From NCBI GenBank assembly GCA_946807835.1, contig OX327702.1, positions 620,001-684,000 of the forward strand: 64,000 bases of DNA, read 5' to 3'. The number at the start of each line of letters is the position of its first letter. The stretch's first letter is position 1. The position numbers and the translations under genes were made by a program. This document shows, piece after piece, positions 37,461-50,700 of this stretch. The notes under the pieces are model-generated. The model made no database searches, was not told the DNA's origin, and was given only the letters and a program-made list of their open reading frames with translations. This DNA comes from Ailanthus altissimus. Taxonomy: Eukaryota; Streptophyta; Magnoliopsida; Sapindales; Simaroubaceae.

Positions 37461-38932
37461 AGTAAAAATAATAATTACTTAACAAATAATTATAACTACT
37501 TAGTGTCACATTATACCAGATATAAATTTTATGTCCAGCTATATATATGTAGCACTTCCAAAATATAGATGTAAATACATATACCTACAACAAAAGCCAT
37601 TCATAGGTGGGCTGGCAATGGTCCATGGATCTTCACACTTTCACCAAATTGACTAAATTGGTTTAAACCATGCCATAATGCCAACAATACCAATTTGAGG
37701 GTAGCCACTACACAAACACACACACACACACACATAAGTGAATTGCTACTTAATTATTACTCAAAGCCACAAAAGTAGATTTGTGAATGTGAAAATAATG
37801 AAAATTTTAGCAAGAGTTTTAGGCACCTCTTTTCTTTAACTTAACACATAAGCCATAAAAAAAGCCACATGACCATTTCTATTTTCTATGATTATCCCAC
37901 ACATTCAAACAAAATTTTGCTCAAATCTACCCAATTTAAAGACCTCCAAGAGTGAGCTATTTAAACCCCAGCTTTTATCTCATGAGACCCTTTTTTATGA
38001 TTCTTATAATTATATTTTTATCAATAAATAAAATTATTGAAAGATAAATATTTATTTTTTTTATGAGGGGAAAAATAACAATTAATATATATATCTTAAA
38101 AGGGTTGATCTGATTATAAGAGATGATATATTTTCTTTAGACTTTTATTTTACAGATGAGAGATGGACAATTTGTAGAGAAACAAATGAACCGCCATAAT
38201 GTAATAAGCAAAAATATAAGGATAATTTTAGAATTAAATGCTCTTCTAAGAAGAAAATTAAATGATTTTTTTAAAATTTAATGTTATGCATTTAAAAACA
38301 ATAATGTTATAATTATATAATTGTGATGTAAACTTTGTATTTAAGCTATTATGATATGTGATGTTTTCATTGTTGATTGTGTTATATAACTACCATATTA
38401 ATGAGACTAAAAAATTTACAATGATCTATTATGTTGTAATCATTAATTAAGATATAAAATTTGTGTCTTAATCACTAGTGGGAGAAGCCAGTTGTGTCTT
38501 AATCAATAGAGGGAGAAGTCAATTTTTAACTGATTCGGTTTCAAATTAATTAGTTCGATTTTTATCTAATTTTTTAATTTATTTTAATTTCGAATCAAAT
38601 AGAATCATACGGAATTAAAATCAAATTAATTAATTTTAAATGAATAATTTTGATCAAGAAAGATTAATAAGCCAAGCTAAACTAAGCTAATTCGATTTGG
38701 ATCTAATTCACTCACTCCTTAGCCTAATCTTAATTTTGTGAGTAAGTACTACTTTGTTTAAAACTCGAGTTTGGTGAGATAAAAGTGGAAGGGTTGATAA
38801 TAGCTTTAGAAGCCCAACTTTAAAAACAGTCCACTTTGAAAATAATATCCCATTTTCACTTTTAAATTTTTTTTCTTTTTTGGTCAAGGAAATGTTAAAT
38901 GTAAATGAAAAATGTAATTAAGTTCATGAACA
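37461..38932. other. Intergenic DNA with a (CA)n and a small tandem repeat
   Basis: Holds a (CA)n microsatellite at 37711-37734. A 31-bp unit is repeated twice at 38461-38522 (TTGTGTCTTAATCA then GGGAGAAG). No gene seen. Confidence 0.55.
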
Positions 38933-39199
38933 AGGGTATTAACACGCTCGTCTTTGAGATTGATATAAACTATATTTTAATGACAGTTTTAATTTTAATT
39001 ATATTATTATTATTATTATTTTATTTAATTTAAAAGATAAAAATATTTTTTTATCACATAAATAATTAAAATATTTTTAAATATTAAGGATATTTTTATC
39101 TTTTTAAATTAAATAGAGGGTTGATAGTGTAATTCAAATTAAAAATATCGTCAACGTGTAATTTGTACCAACCTCAGGGGGTGACGGTGTCAATATCCC
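38933..39199. mobile_element. Short foldback/MITE-like element
   Basis: The left end GGGTATTAACACGCTCGTC is an imperfect inverted match to the right end, whose reverse complement reads GGGATATTGACACCGTCAC. Similarity continues inward (TTGAGATTGATATAAACTA versus TGAGGTTGGTACAAATTACA). The centre is almost pure A/T, with AAAAGATAAAAATA and its inverted partner. The ~267-bp length and noncoding content fit a nonautonomous DNA transposon. No clean target duplication was found. Confidence 0.55.
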
Positions 39200-40690
39200 G
39201 TCGATGAATGGAAGTAAAGCTTTTAGTCTAATTTAGACTCCGCCGCGCCATTTACGCCACTCATTAGCGAGTCTACGTCCATTCCATAACAGCTCCCAAG
39301 AAAACGCATTAAATAAATAAATAATATTTGCAAAGATCGATGAGAATGAGATCGTAAGAGCAAAAACCCAAGTGTGGAAACTGGCAAGTAAAATTACTAG
39401 AAGCTTTTCATTCTCAAGAAATATTATTATATCAAGCAATAAAAACAGAGCATCTGAAACTCAAAAGGTCAAACTAAGTAAAAAAAAAACAAAGCAAGCA
39501 AGTAGAGAAGAGAACAGAGATCCACTACAATACTTCCATTTGTTACCCAAAATAATAACAATAATAAATTATTGTCACTGATTAAACACTAAATTTTGAT
39601 TATTGAAAGCGATAATAACAAAGTGTTATTCAAATAACTATAAAAAAAGGGTAAAAAAGAAGAAGAAGAAGAAGAAGAAGAGAGAAAGAATTATGGTGTA
39701 TAAAACCGAGTGATGGAATATGGCCATGGGGTCATAACAATAACAGAGCAGCAGAGAGACATTTTGAGTGAGGCCAGAAAAAAGGTAAGGAAACATGCAG
39801 GGGGTTGTCATTCTACTGTCTGTAATGTTTTATATTTTAATATTGTGAGGTAAATGTATTAAATGCATTGTAATGATGAGCCAAGTCAGAGAGTGAAGGG
39901 AATGAGAAGTGCTACCTGCAAATCCCACATCGGATTCTCCTTTTTGACCACAATGAATAATGGGTGATATATAACATCCGGGTCCTTCTCTTTTTTTCTT
40001 ATGTTTTTGGGAATAAAGGCATAGTTTCTGTTTTTATATCAAATAGGTCCTCACTATTTGCTTAAAAAAATGACCATATACTCTATTGAAAGTTTTATAT
40101 CATCAAAACTTAGACAATATGAAACTTCACTAAAGAGTATTCCTAGGAGAACAACCCAATTAGTTGGATTTCTTGAAATAAAAGAAAGAGATTTAGAGAT
40201 TGATATTTAATATTATTGCATACCTCTATTTAATTTAAAAAGATAATTTAAGTTTTATTTGTGTATTAAGATAGGTGTCTGTATTAGAAAAAAAAATTAA
40301 CACTGTAAGTTATTTTAAATAAAGATTGAGAGCCAATTCCTAATTAGCAAATGATTATTATTCAATATCTTTTTTTCAAAGTAGAAATGTTTTTTTTTGT
40401 TAGAGAAGCTTAGAGTTACGCATTAGAATACATAGATGTACAATACATTGCGGTAATAATTCAGTGGTAAATAGATTATAGTGCAAATTATCTCTTCCCT
40501 CCTCGTGTTAAATGAAGGAGTAGGGATTGCAGACTTATTTGATATAAAAGTATAAACTATATATTACTTGAAAATTATTAAAAATTTATGGACCCAAATG
40601 TTATTACGTCAATTGCTTTGAAAAACCAGAAAAAGAAAAAGAAAAGAGAAGAGAAAAATGGTAAAATAAAATGACCTGACAATGGCTCTC
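39200..40690. other. Upstream region of the PXC2-like gene
   Basis: Contains an (AAG)n microsatellite at about 39658-39682. No coding gene is supported; an ORF at 39372-39581 has no recognisable domain. The part near 40690 is probably promoter. Confidence 0.5.
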
Positions 40691-41276
40691 TGTTTTAGCG
40701 TTTAAGGAGCTTTTAATGCTCTCTCTTCGTCTCTGCTTTGCTCTCTATGCGTATTCACTATTCTATTCCACTATTCAAGAGCCAACTCCCTAAGCATTCA
40801 TCCTTCTCTTTTTTATCTTCCCATGAATGTCCTTTCTCTAGGGTTCTACTCCCTTCACCGTCTCACTCTCGTTCCTCTCGCCGCGAATTTCTCGGTTCCG
40901 GCACTGTTTCAGACCAACAAAAGAAAAACCCAAGAGTGGTTCTTTGTCTTGTCCTCCGTTTCCTTGAAAAGTTTTAATTTTGTTTTGTTGATGGTATGAG
41001 ATGATGAAATAAACTGTTTCATAAAAGTAACCAAATAAAAAAAACAGGGTGGTTTCGTTTTGTTTTGTTTTGTGCTGGGTTGGTTTCATTTCATTTTGTC
41101 TTTGTTGTTTTTTCTTTTGGTTAAAATGGCTAAAGCGTTGCACATGCTCCCTGTTTTCCTCTGCTATAAGCTTTTTGTAAGTTTTGTATTGATTAAAATG
41201 AAGCATTTTTAGCACACAAGTTTCGTTTTTTTTACAATTGTTTTTTGTAGAAGCTGCTTTTCTGATCTTGTTAAAG
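40690..41276 (+). promoter_or_regulatory. Probable 5' leader of the PXC2-like gene, with upstream ORFs
   Basis: A pyrimidine-rich stretch typical of plant 5' UTRs (CTCTCTCTTCG and neighbours from about 40720) precedes the coding sequence. An ATG at 40716 opens a 25-codon frame ending at 40793, and a second ATG at 40747 opens a frame ending at 40977. Just before the coding start, the T-rich tract ending TTTTTTGTAG (41250) looks like a 3' splice site, so the leader may contain an intron. The transcript ends are not visible from sequence. Confidence 0.45.
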
Positions 41277-44200
41277 ATGCTACTCAAGCTCTTCATGTTA
41301 GTTGTTTTAGTGCCATTTCTGGTACAATCTTTGGACCCGACATTCAACGACGACGTTCTGGGGCTAATCGTGTTCAAGGCAGGACTTGAGGACCCGAAAG
41401 AGAAGCTAACATCATGGAATGAGGATGATGACAGTCCCTGCAACTGGGTCGGAGTTAAATGTGACCCGCGAAGCAGCCGGGTCATCCAGCTCACTCTTGT
41501 TGGCTTCTCTCTTTCTGGGCACATCAATCGGGGCCTTTTACGGTTGCAGTTCCTTCAAGTACTTTCTTTGTCGAATAACAACTTCAATGGGACTATAAAC
41601 TCTGCTCTTGCTAGCTTTTGGACTTTACAAGTTATTGATTTTAGTGAGAATGATTTATCAGGGCCGATTCCTGATGAGTTTTTTCGACAATGTGGGTTTC
41701 TAAGAGAGGTTTCGTTTGCTAACAACAAGCTAACAGGCCAAATTCCCGAGTCTTTAAGCTTTTGTTCATCATTAGTCTCTGTTAATTTTTCTTCTAATCA
41801 GCTTTCCGGGCAGTTGCCCTCTGGAATATGGTTTTTGAGGGGCCTTCAATTGCTTGATTTGTCTAATAATTCACTAGAGGGAGAGATTCTAAAAGGGGTT
41901 GCCAATTTGTATGATTTGAGAACTATAAAGTTAGGTAAGAACAGGTTCTCTGGGCAGCTTCCAGAGGATGTTGGAGGTTGTTCACAACTAAAAGTTCTTG
42001 ATTTTAGTGAGAATTATTTATCTGGGAGCCTTCCGGATTCATTGCAAAGGCTCAATTCATGCACCTCTCTTAGTTTACGGGGGAATTCATTCACAGGAGA
42101 GGTTCCTGATTGGATTGGAGAGTTGGCAAATCTTGAAAGTTTGGATCTTTCTGTGAATAATTTTTCCGGTAGGATTCCAGGTTCAATAGGAAATCTCGGA
42201 TTGCTGAAGGAATTAAATGTATCCTTGAACCAGTTTACCGGAGGATTGCCCGAGTTGATAAGAAACTGTGTTAACCTTTCAGCTATAGATGTTAGCCAGA
42301 ATAAGTTAACAGGCAATCTGCCTTCATGGCTTTTTAAGATGGGTTTAGAAATTGTGTCACTTTCTGGGAATAGACTGAGTGGAGGTATGCAATACCATTC
42401 TCTTGCGTCCGTGAAGGACTCTTATCAAGGTCTCCAGGTCTTGGATCTTTCTTCAAATTCATTATCTGGCGAAATCCCATCCAACATTGGGGATCTTAGT
42501 AGCTTGCTGCTCTTGAATATGTCCAGGAACCTTTTGTTTGGTGCTATTCCTGCGCGTATTGGAGAGTTGAAATCTATTCAAGTTCTTGATTTAAGTGACA
42601 ATAGGCTCAATGGAAGCATTCCTTCTGAAATTGGAGGAGCTGTTTCACTCAAGGAACTGAGGTTGGAGAGGAACTTCTTATCTGGGAAAGTTCCACCTCA
42701 AATCAAGAATTGCTCAGCTTTGACATCATTGTAAGTTCTCTGTTGCTGCCTGATTTCTGGTTTCTTCTTTCTGTTTGGTTCATGTTGTCAGTTGAAATGC
42801 TTGAAGCTTTTCAAAGTTACTACATTCTTACATTTTACTTCATCTGCTTTTAGTGTCTAGATAGCACTGCATTTTCCTTTTAACTCAAACAATATTGTTA
42901 AACAAAATATTCCAGGGACAGAGATGATTTAGGGTAATTTTTTTTGTACAAACCAATTATAATAAGCTCACTCTGTTTAAGATCCTTTTAGAAATTTCTG
43001 ACTTGAAATAATTTGAGCGGAGATGTTTGTGAGCATATATAATTAATATATTGTCATTTTCACCTCAATGCAAAACTTCTTGTAAGTAGCATCCCTTTAA
43101 AATCTATTCGTATGACTGGAAAAAAGATGGGCCAGATCACCTGATCTTCAAAATTAGACCCTCTTATGATACTGCATTTGATTGTAATTTCATCTCCCCT
43201 TGTACATCATTTGTTTGTTTTGATGTTCTGGTGGCTAATAAAAGTTCTCTTCATATCAAAATTGATAGGTTTAAGAATCTGTGCCATTCATACAAATCTT
43301 TTCATTTTTAATCTGTTAAAAAATGGTACAGGATCCTGTGTCAGAACAACTTCACTGGCCCAATCCCTTCTGCCATTGCAAATCTTAGCAATCTTCAATA
43401 TGTAGACTTGTCTTTCAATGACCTCTCCGGAGCTTTACCCAAAGAGCTGACAAATCTTTCCCACCTCCTGTCCTTTAATATCTCCCACAACCACTTTCAG
43501 GGTGAACTCCCAGTTGGGGGCTTCTTTAACACCATCTCCCCCTCTTCTGTCTCTGGGAATCCATCTCTATGTGGTTCTATTGTCAACCGCTCCTGCCCTG
43601 CAGTCCATCCCAAGCCTATTGTCCTTAATCCTAATTCTTCAGATTCCTCCACTGGCAGCTCCTCTCCAAATCACCGTCACAGGTTTGTACTCAGCATTTC
43701 TGCCCTCATTGCCATTGGTGCAGCAGCTTTCATTGCTGTTGGTGTAGTAGCTGTTACGGTCCTTAATATCCATGTGAGGTCTTCTATGTCACGTGCTGCT
43801 GCAGCACTATCATTCTCTGGTGGAGAAGATTACAGCTGTTCTCCCACTAAGGATCCAAACTATGGGAAGCTTGTAATGTTTTCTGGTGATGCTGAATTTG
43901 TTGCTGGAGCTCATGCTCTGCTTAACAAGGACTGTGAACTTGGTCGTGGGGGGTTTGGAGTTGTTTATCGGACAATCTTACAAGATGGTCGTTCAGTTGC
44001 CATCAAGAAGCTAACGGTTTCAGGTATAATCAAGTCCCAAGAAGATTTTGAAAGGGAAATGAAAAAACTTGGGAAGATAAGGCACCATAATCTTGTGGCA
44101 CTTGAAGGGTATTACTGGACTCCATCTTTGCAGCTCCTCATTTTTGAATTTGTTGACAATGGGAGTTTGTATAAGCATCTACATGACGGATCAAGCAGAA

Positions 44201-44775
44201 GTTGCCTCTCTTGGCGACAGAGATTCAACATAATCCTGGGGATGGCAAAAGGTTTGGCTTATCTACATCAAATGGACATAATTCACTACAATCTGAAATC
44301 AACCAATGTTCTAATAGATAGCTCCGGTGAGCCGAAGGTTGGAGACTTTGGCCTGGCAAGACTGTTACCAATGTTAGACCGTTGCATCTTAAGCAGCAAA
44401 ATTCAGAGTGCACTTGGCTACATGGCTCCTGAGTTTGCATGTCGAACAGTAAAGATAACCGAGAAATGTGATGTATATGGATTTGGTGTCTTGGTTTTAG
44501 AGGTGGTGACAGGAAAGAGACCAGTGGAATACATGGAGGACGATGTAGTGGTTTTGTGTGACATGGTGAGGGGAGCACTGGAGGATGGCAGGGTGGAAGA
44601 ATGCATTGATGGAAGACTAAGGGGTAATTTTCCAGCAGATGAGGCAATTCCAGTGATAAAGCTTGGTTTAATATGTGCATCTCAAGTGCCGTCAAATCGA
44701 CCCGACATGGAAGAGGTGGTGAACATTTTAGAGTTGATCCAATGCCCTTTAGATGGCCAAGAGGAATTGGAATGA
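41277..44775 (+). CDS. PXC2: PXC2-like LRR receptor-like protein kinase, probably catalytically inactive
   Basis: Two exons, 41277-42730 and 43332-44775, join in phase 2 to give 965 residues, nearly the length of Arabidopsis PXC2 (At5g01890, PXY/TDR-correlated). The signal peptide is about 1-19. The LRR N-cap has NDDVLGLIVFKAGL and the PCNWVGVKC cysteine pair. About 20 leucine-rich repeats follow, then the GNPSLCGS/RSCP cysteine pair and one membrane helix (about 603-632). The intracellular kinase domain has the glycine loop GRGGFGVV (689-696), Lys710 in VAIK, DFG (823-825) and APE (850-852). The catalytic loop reads HYNLKSTN (803-810) in place of HRDLKxxN, so the catalytic Asp is Asn; Arabidopsis PXC2 has the same change. 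It is therefore likely a signalling pseudokinase at the plasma membrane. An upstream in-frame ATG at 41238 exists only if the leader is unspliced; the start at 41277 gives the better signal peptide. Confidence 0.95.
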
Positions 44776-46259
44776 AACAAACTTCTGGATACTGAAGAAG
44801 TAAACAAGCAATGGTGGGATCTCCGGCGAACAAGAATCCGGTTTGTCTGTCAAACAGAAAGAAAATATAGATAAGAGTGCTCCATATTCATTTCTTTTAC
44901 ATTTTTTTTGCTTGGTGTTACTTGTCATTTTATTTTTTCTTTACCCTTTTTACTTCAATCCTTTCCCTTTTTGCCCTCTTGAGGAATATTTACAGTTTCC
45001 ATTACCGGATTCTTTTTCATCGGTTGAATATGGAACTTCAAAATATATTGTTCATTAATATATCTCTACATATACCAAAATCACAGAATCACTCTTTGGT
45101 CTTGTCTCATATTGTTGGTGATGGGATTTTCTATACTACACATAGTATGAATATATGCGTATGCCAAAAATTTGTGCATGTTCTGGGTGAAGTTACATGA
45201 GAATGAGGTTTCATTTGAAGGATCCGTAGGCTTTTTCATGGTTAAAGTAGGAGCTAAGATAGTAAAAGCATGAATGGTAAATAAATACATAATGCAAAAT
45301 GCTTTAAAAAGTGTCCCAACAATTTCTCTGTCCTTAAATATTCCAAGAAGTTAACAAAACAAAGAAAAATAAGAAAGAAAAAGTGGCCAAGAATGATAAG
45401 CTAAACAGCTCATAAGTCAAGTTTTAGACAAGTGACTGCTGAAAAATTGAATGTTACACATGATGCTGCCGAAGAAAAAAAGGGGAAAAAAGGAAAAGGA
45501 CTGCCTTGCTTTCTTTCTACTTAAGTTTTGAATTCACATTTAACTTCCATTGGAATTTCTTTAACATCATGAAATGTTTTGCAATTAAGCCAAAGGTCAA
45601 GCCAGAAACAGTGGTAGTAGTAATTATATTAGCAACGCAATGCACTCATTCGAAGTAGGTTCAGTGTCAGTGATTATCTCTGCTTCTGCAAGCATGTGAT
45701 AATAATTAACACTTAGATGTGAAGTTTAATTTTAATCATATGGTGTTGGGCACTTGGGAACCTAATCAGAATGAGCAATGAACATCATAAGAGCACAACA
45801 CATGGGGGCCCCGAAAAGCACTTCTACAACTTTTATTATTTGATAATATTTAGTGGGCAACAATCATCATGCTTGCCATGGCAACTTTTAGGTGCTTTTT
45901 AAGCCTATCCCTCGTGAGAGTATAAAAGAATTGTTCTTGTCAGAAACACTGTTTATTATTTATAGGTTTGCTTAGAAGTTACATTAATCTATTTGAAAAC
46001 ATAATTAAACAAAGTGAAAAGAGGGGGGAAAAAGAAAAGCCTTCTCGGGGTAGTGAAGTGAAGCCTTAAACCAAAGATGGAGTAAATTTGTTTTATAACC
46101 TTTGCTGCTGCTTTGTTACATTATTGACAGACAGAAGGATAAGACACCAAAAATAAATAAACAAATAGTAAAAAATACCAGGTAAAGGAAAATAATAGTT
46201 ATTGTAAAATTATGTAAGATTAGAGGCAGCTATATAATTTTATATGCTAGTGAGAATGC
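44776..46259. other. Intergenic DNA between convergent genes
   Basis: The first few hundred bases are presumed 3' UTR of the LRR kinase gene. The rest shows no coding or repeat signal that I can support. Confidence 0.5.
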
Positions 46260-46880
46260 CCTAATTAGTTTAGGAAAATGTAGCTCTTATTTTAAATTCA
46301 TATTTTATAATAAAAAAATTGAAATTTAATTTTTAATAGCTATTAAATTTAAATTCAAATTATTTTATCTCTTAAACATATTTTGCCTTTCTCCCATCAC
46401 TTTCTTCTAAAAATCATTTAAAACAATATTTAAAAAAATTTAAAAAATAGACCAAAAAAAAATCGAGTACAAAAAAAAAATTCATAATTCCTTGAGCCTC
46501 GTGTGAGGGACGGGACAGGGCCATGCGCTTGGCTGTGCAGTGGGAGGCGTGGAACAAAACCCCTCCTCACATCTCGTGCAAAGAATTCTGGCTTTCTTTT
46601 GGTTCTTCATCCCCAATTTCATTCATTTCTCCCGATTCACTTTATTTTTTAGCTGACATACTTTATTTCTTTTTTATTTTATCGCAATATATTATCATTA
46701 TATTTTTATACTTATAATTTTACAAAATAAAAATACGTGAAAATTACAAATTTTTAAGTTATTTTATTAACAAGAGCAATTTCATTTATTTATTGTCTTC
46801 TTAGCTAATAAAATTAACTAAATAATTTTTTGTTATAAAAGATTATAATCTTTAAAATAGTAATTATTTATATAAATTTC
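46260..46880. repeat. Dispersed repeat, copy 1 (GC-rich core)
   Basis: AT-rich arms surround a GC-rich core (about 46490-46600, GCCTCGTGTGAGG... GGGAGGCG). The segment after the core (CCCCAATTTCATT, then GACTAATAAAA-like, TTAACTAAATAATTT and TATAAAAGATTATAATCTTTAAAATAG) resembles 63125-63240, which also follows a GC-rich core. The two are probably old members of one transposon family. Boundaries are approximate and a proper alignment was not possible. Confidence 0.35.
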
Positions 46881-47797
46881 CCATTAGTTTAAATAACTTT
46901 GAGTTTTTGTTTTAAATAAAACTGTTTTGAACATAGAAGTTATATACATTATATGGAGTGTTTAAATATTTGACCATTTTCTCAAGATCATGATTTTATT
47001 TGACTTGGAGGAGGATTTAAATTCAAGACTCACTTTAATAAAAAAATAAAATGCATTACAAATATTTTATCACTAGACCACAATCAGCAAATGCTTTTAT
47101 CAAGATCATGTTAATGATGCAAGTAATTGGATGTAATTTTGATTCAAGAATCTAGAACTGGATCCACTATTCCCATTAGTGGTAGACCTCAGTTCCCAAT
47201 CTAATGAAAGTATGAAAATATCTACTGAAGATGATGAATTTTGGAGCAATGTGAGGATGACAAGACACCAATGCAATGGAGAGAAAAGTGAAATATACCC
47301 ATACCTAATGTGGGAACAGATTGAAAAGAGTTTTAAGTTGTATCTGAATTGAATGACAGGCACAATATATTTTTGTTTCTGCTTTTGGTGCCGACCAAGG
47401 AGTGTGATTTCTTTTCTTTTTCTTTTTCTTTCCAGTCAAACGCGAGCTTGAACTCCAAAAGAGAAAAGGTTAAAACAAATGAACACAGTAACTGCCTATA
47501 CATATCACATTTCTTCAAAACTGCTCCTTGACATTGAAGGTATAAGAAAAAAGAGAACATATTTTGTGGAAACTCACGACCACCAGCGAGGGCAGAGGCA
47601 ACAACAGTTACAGAATGCATAACTTATATGTGCCTATGGACTAACCTTTCTGCAAGATTCTCAGTACTATTGTCAATGATGCAAGTACGAGAATGATTTA
47701 CATTCTGTCTATCAAGTCTCCTAATTTTCTGTATAACTTGGTCCTCCTCGTCCAGTTTCCCCAGTCAAACTCTTGTATCGCCTTGTGCTGTAAAATC
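46881..47797 (-). other. 3' flank of the minus-strand membrane-protein gene
   Basis: Presumed 3' UTR down to at least 47640. Two transcript-like blocks further downstream (about 47570-47620, which has a possible GTGAGT donor on the minus strand, and about 47100-47350) could be spliced 3' UTR or an additional small exon. They have no recognisable protein domain. Confidence 0.35.
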
Positions 47798-50700
47798 CTA
47801 ATCATCCCAGTTTTGATCCCATCCATCTCTGTTTGGAGACCTCGAAGTGAGACCGTTAGCTGAGATGTTGCCCATATGAGGTGCTCCCGGTGACTTTACT
47901 GCATTATCCTCATTCCAATCATCATCCCAACCTTGATCCCAACCTTCTGCTGTTTCCGCATTTGTAGCTGATACAGATTCGGGCAATCCCATTTCAAGTT
48001 CTTGGTAAGGAACTCCATCATGTGATCTCCTCTTCCTGAACTTGCAGCAAGCCCATGTCCCTCCAAAAATGACAACGGAGAAAAGCAGGAAGTAGGCACC
48101 ATTAATGGGGGTTATTAGCTTGTCATACGAAGGAAGATAAACAAATAACTTTTCATCAGATTCACGAGGGTCCATATGAAGCACGCATTCCCCATTTCCA
48201 GCATCTAATATTAGTTTGGTGTTCTCGCCAACAGAGAGCGAAATAGTTACCTAAAAATGAACAAACAGATGGAAACAAAACATCAATCAGTGAAGTTTCC
48301 ATAGATTGAAAACAGTGATGCACATATAATTTGTGGATCACCTATGAGTAACGAATATGAAACTACAGTAAACAACTGAGCAGAAGAGTCTTAAACCCAA
48401 AAACAAGTCCGCGTAAACTAAGATTTGTAATCTAGTTGTATCATCAATTGACCATGCAAACATGACCAGATCATAGATTTCAACCAAATCCAGAGAAAAA
48501 TAAAATAGTCCTCTATTTTGTTCAGAAAGTTATTATTCACCCTCATGCATATAAGCCTTGTTTTCTGGTAAAAGTCTTAGCAACAGTCCAGGTAACTATT
48601 GTTTACAGCCATTGTTACTTGATGAAGTTTCCAGCCATGAGAAATTTACAACTTTGATATTAAACAAAACACCAGGTCTTAACAGTAACCCAAGAAATGC
48701 CACCCGATAAAGCTCAAATTTCCACATTCTTATTGTATAATTTCTTTGTATTTTGATACCCTCCACACCTCAACCTCCACCATTGTTTTGAACATTATAA
48801 CCAAAAGATCATATTTCCTGTAACAGTTTCACTGTAATAAATAATCGAGCAGTAGAGATTGAGAAATCCATACCTTTTGACTCTGGTGTTTGGCTATTTC
48901 TAGCGGCTTTGGAGGATTTTCAACTGCAGTTGGGATCGCAAAATTCACTCTCAATGTCTTTTCTCCTTCGTTTTGGACTAGAACAGTAAATTTTCTGGAC
49001 TCTGCCAAGAGAAAAGGAAATTATATGAAGATTTACTAGTTTTCCAGTAATGTTTAGAACACGTCCATCAAATTATAGATTTAAACATTGCAAGAGATGA
49101 AGATTCCACATAATACAAGGGCTATAGTCTGTGAGTAGGACCATAGCTCTTACATTTTAGACATGATTTGGCATATGGAAAACCCTGCAGTTCATAAATA
49201 AACAGACAACTATAAGGAATTTGCAGGACTCAATATAACTCTGAAATCTTAATCTCAAGTAAATAAGCAGCATGTGCCTTTTTGCTTTGCATTCCTTCTT
49301 GCCTCCATAAAAGAGGCCAATATAGACAGTTATTCTACTCCATCCAGAGCAACAATGTGCCATTCAACTACCTAAAAAAAAATGGTTTATCAAATTTGCA
49401 AGAACAAAATTTTTAGTCAGTCGTGCATTTTTTTGGAAGATCTAAAAATGCGACCTAGTGAGCTACCGTAGCCCATTTATCCTTGAGCTAACCCCGAAAG
49501 CACAATAAATCTATTGTATAATTAAATCAAAGCATTTGGGAAGAAAGCTGCAACTGAAATTCAATAATAGTTGCCATGACAAGGAAAAAGGTCCAGCATG
49601 CCAACCATGCTTCAATTAGCTTAAAGTATGACATCATGCAACATTTATACGAGAAGCACGACAAGGAAAAACAATTAGCATATCAGCGATCACATTATTT
49701 TTAGAGGCATAATATCTCATTGATTCTTGTGCCAATGTTAAGAGAAAGTAATGGAATGCTTGAAAAATCTAGATAGCTTTCCACATTTTGCATATCAAAA
49801 GGAATAATTGAAAGAATAATGAATGGAACAGAACATTTTTGGTGTACTAAAATCACTTCCACATCACAACTAGAAGCATAATCACCTTTCCAAATGAAAC
49901 ACCATCTACAGGAAGGCAGTACTAAAACCCAACTTCAACAGTAGGACAAACAATCAAATATGTGTATTAAATGCCAAATTTGTGCTTATAAATGATAGAA
50001 GGAAGAATGCAAAGCAAAACCAGTCATCTAGTGTCAACTTAAAAATGGTATCGCCCTTAGAAAACAACAATGGGTCTTCAAAGTAGGCTCTTTGGTAATG
50101 TAGCATCTATAATTGATTAAACCATATATGTCATGGAATACACAAAAGAACAGTATTAACAATTTAGAATTTCAAAATCTTTTCTTCAGAAAAAAAGAGG
50201 CATAAATGTTGATAATTTGAAGAAGAGAAGCGGTTTAAAGAGTTTGCTTAACGTGTCTGCAAAGAGCCCCCCATATTGTATTTGTAAAAGCAGTGATTGC
50301 TCTAAGTAAAATTTCAATTGTCCATGTAATTTGCATCTAAGTATTAGTTTATTTGTCAAAAAAAGGAAAGTATTTGTTTATTGATTTCTTAAGCTTTTCC
50401 TACAACCGGTCTCCTCTTGTTCTAAGGTGTATTAGTCTTATAGATTGCAAAGACCAATATAACCCAAGTAACCAGTGCAATCACTATCAGCAATGACAAT
50501 GAAAGATATTCCATCATTATCTACCACCTAATGTAATATTAACTTCACTGCTATCAGACACTTTAAAATTATACTCAGCAGCAAATAAATGAAAACAAAT
50601 AACTTTTTGATCGGTTATCTTCTCCAGTGCTCTATTGCAAATCAAATTCTATAAGCATCATTCTAGCAATTGTATAATCTCTTACATACGAACAATCCAG

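Noticed and set aside
44225..44833. 202-codon ORF on the minus strand
   Set aside because: It is an antisense shadow of the PXC2-like kinase exon with Pro/Leu/His-rich composition and no domain.
47100..47620. Possible separate minus-strand gene downstream of the membrane-protein gene
   Set aside because: There is a plausible donor at about 47570, but the conceptual peptide has no domain and lacks a coherent exon chain. 3' UTR is the simpler reading.
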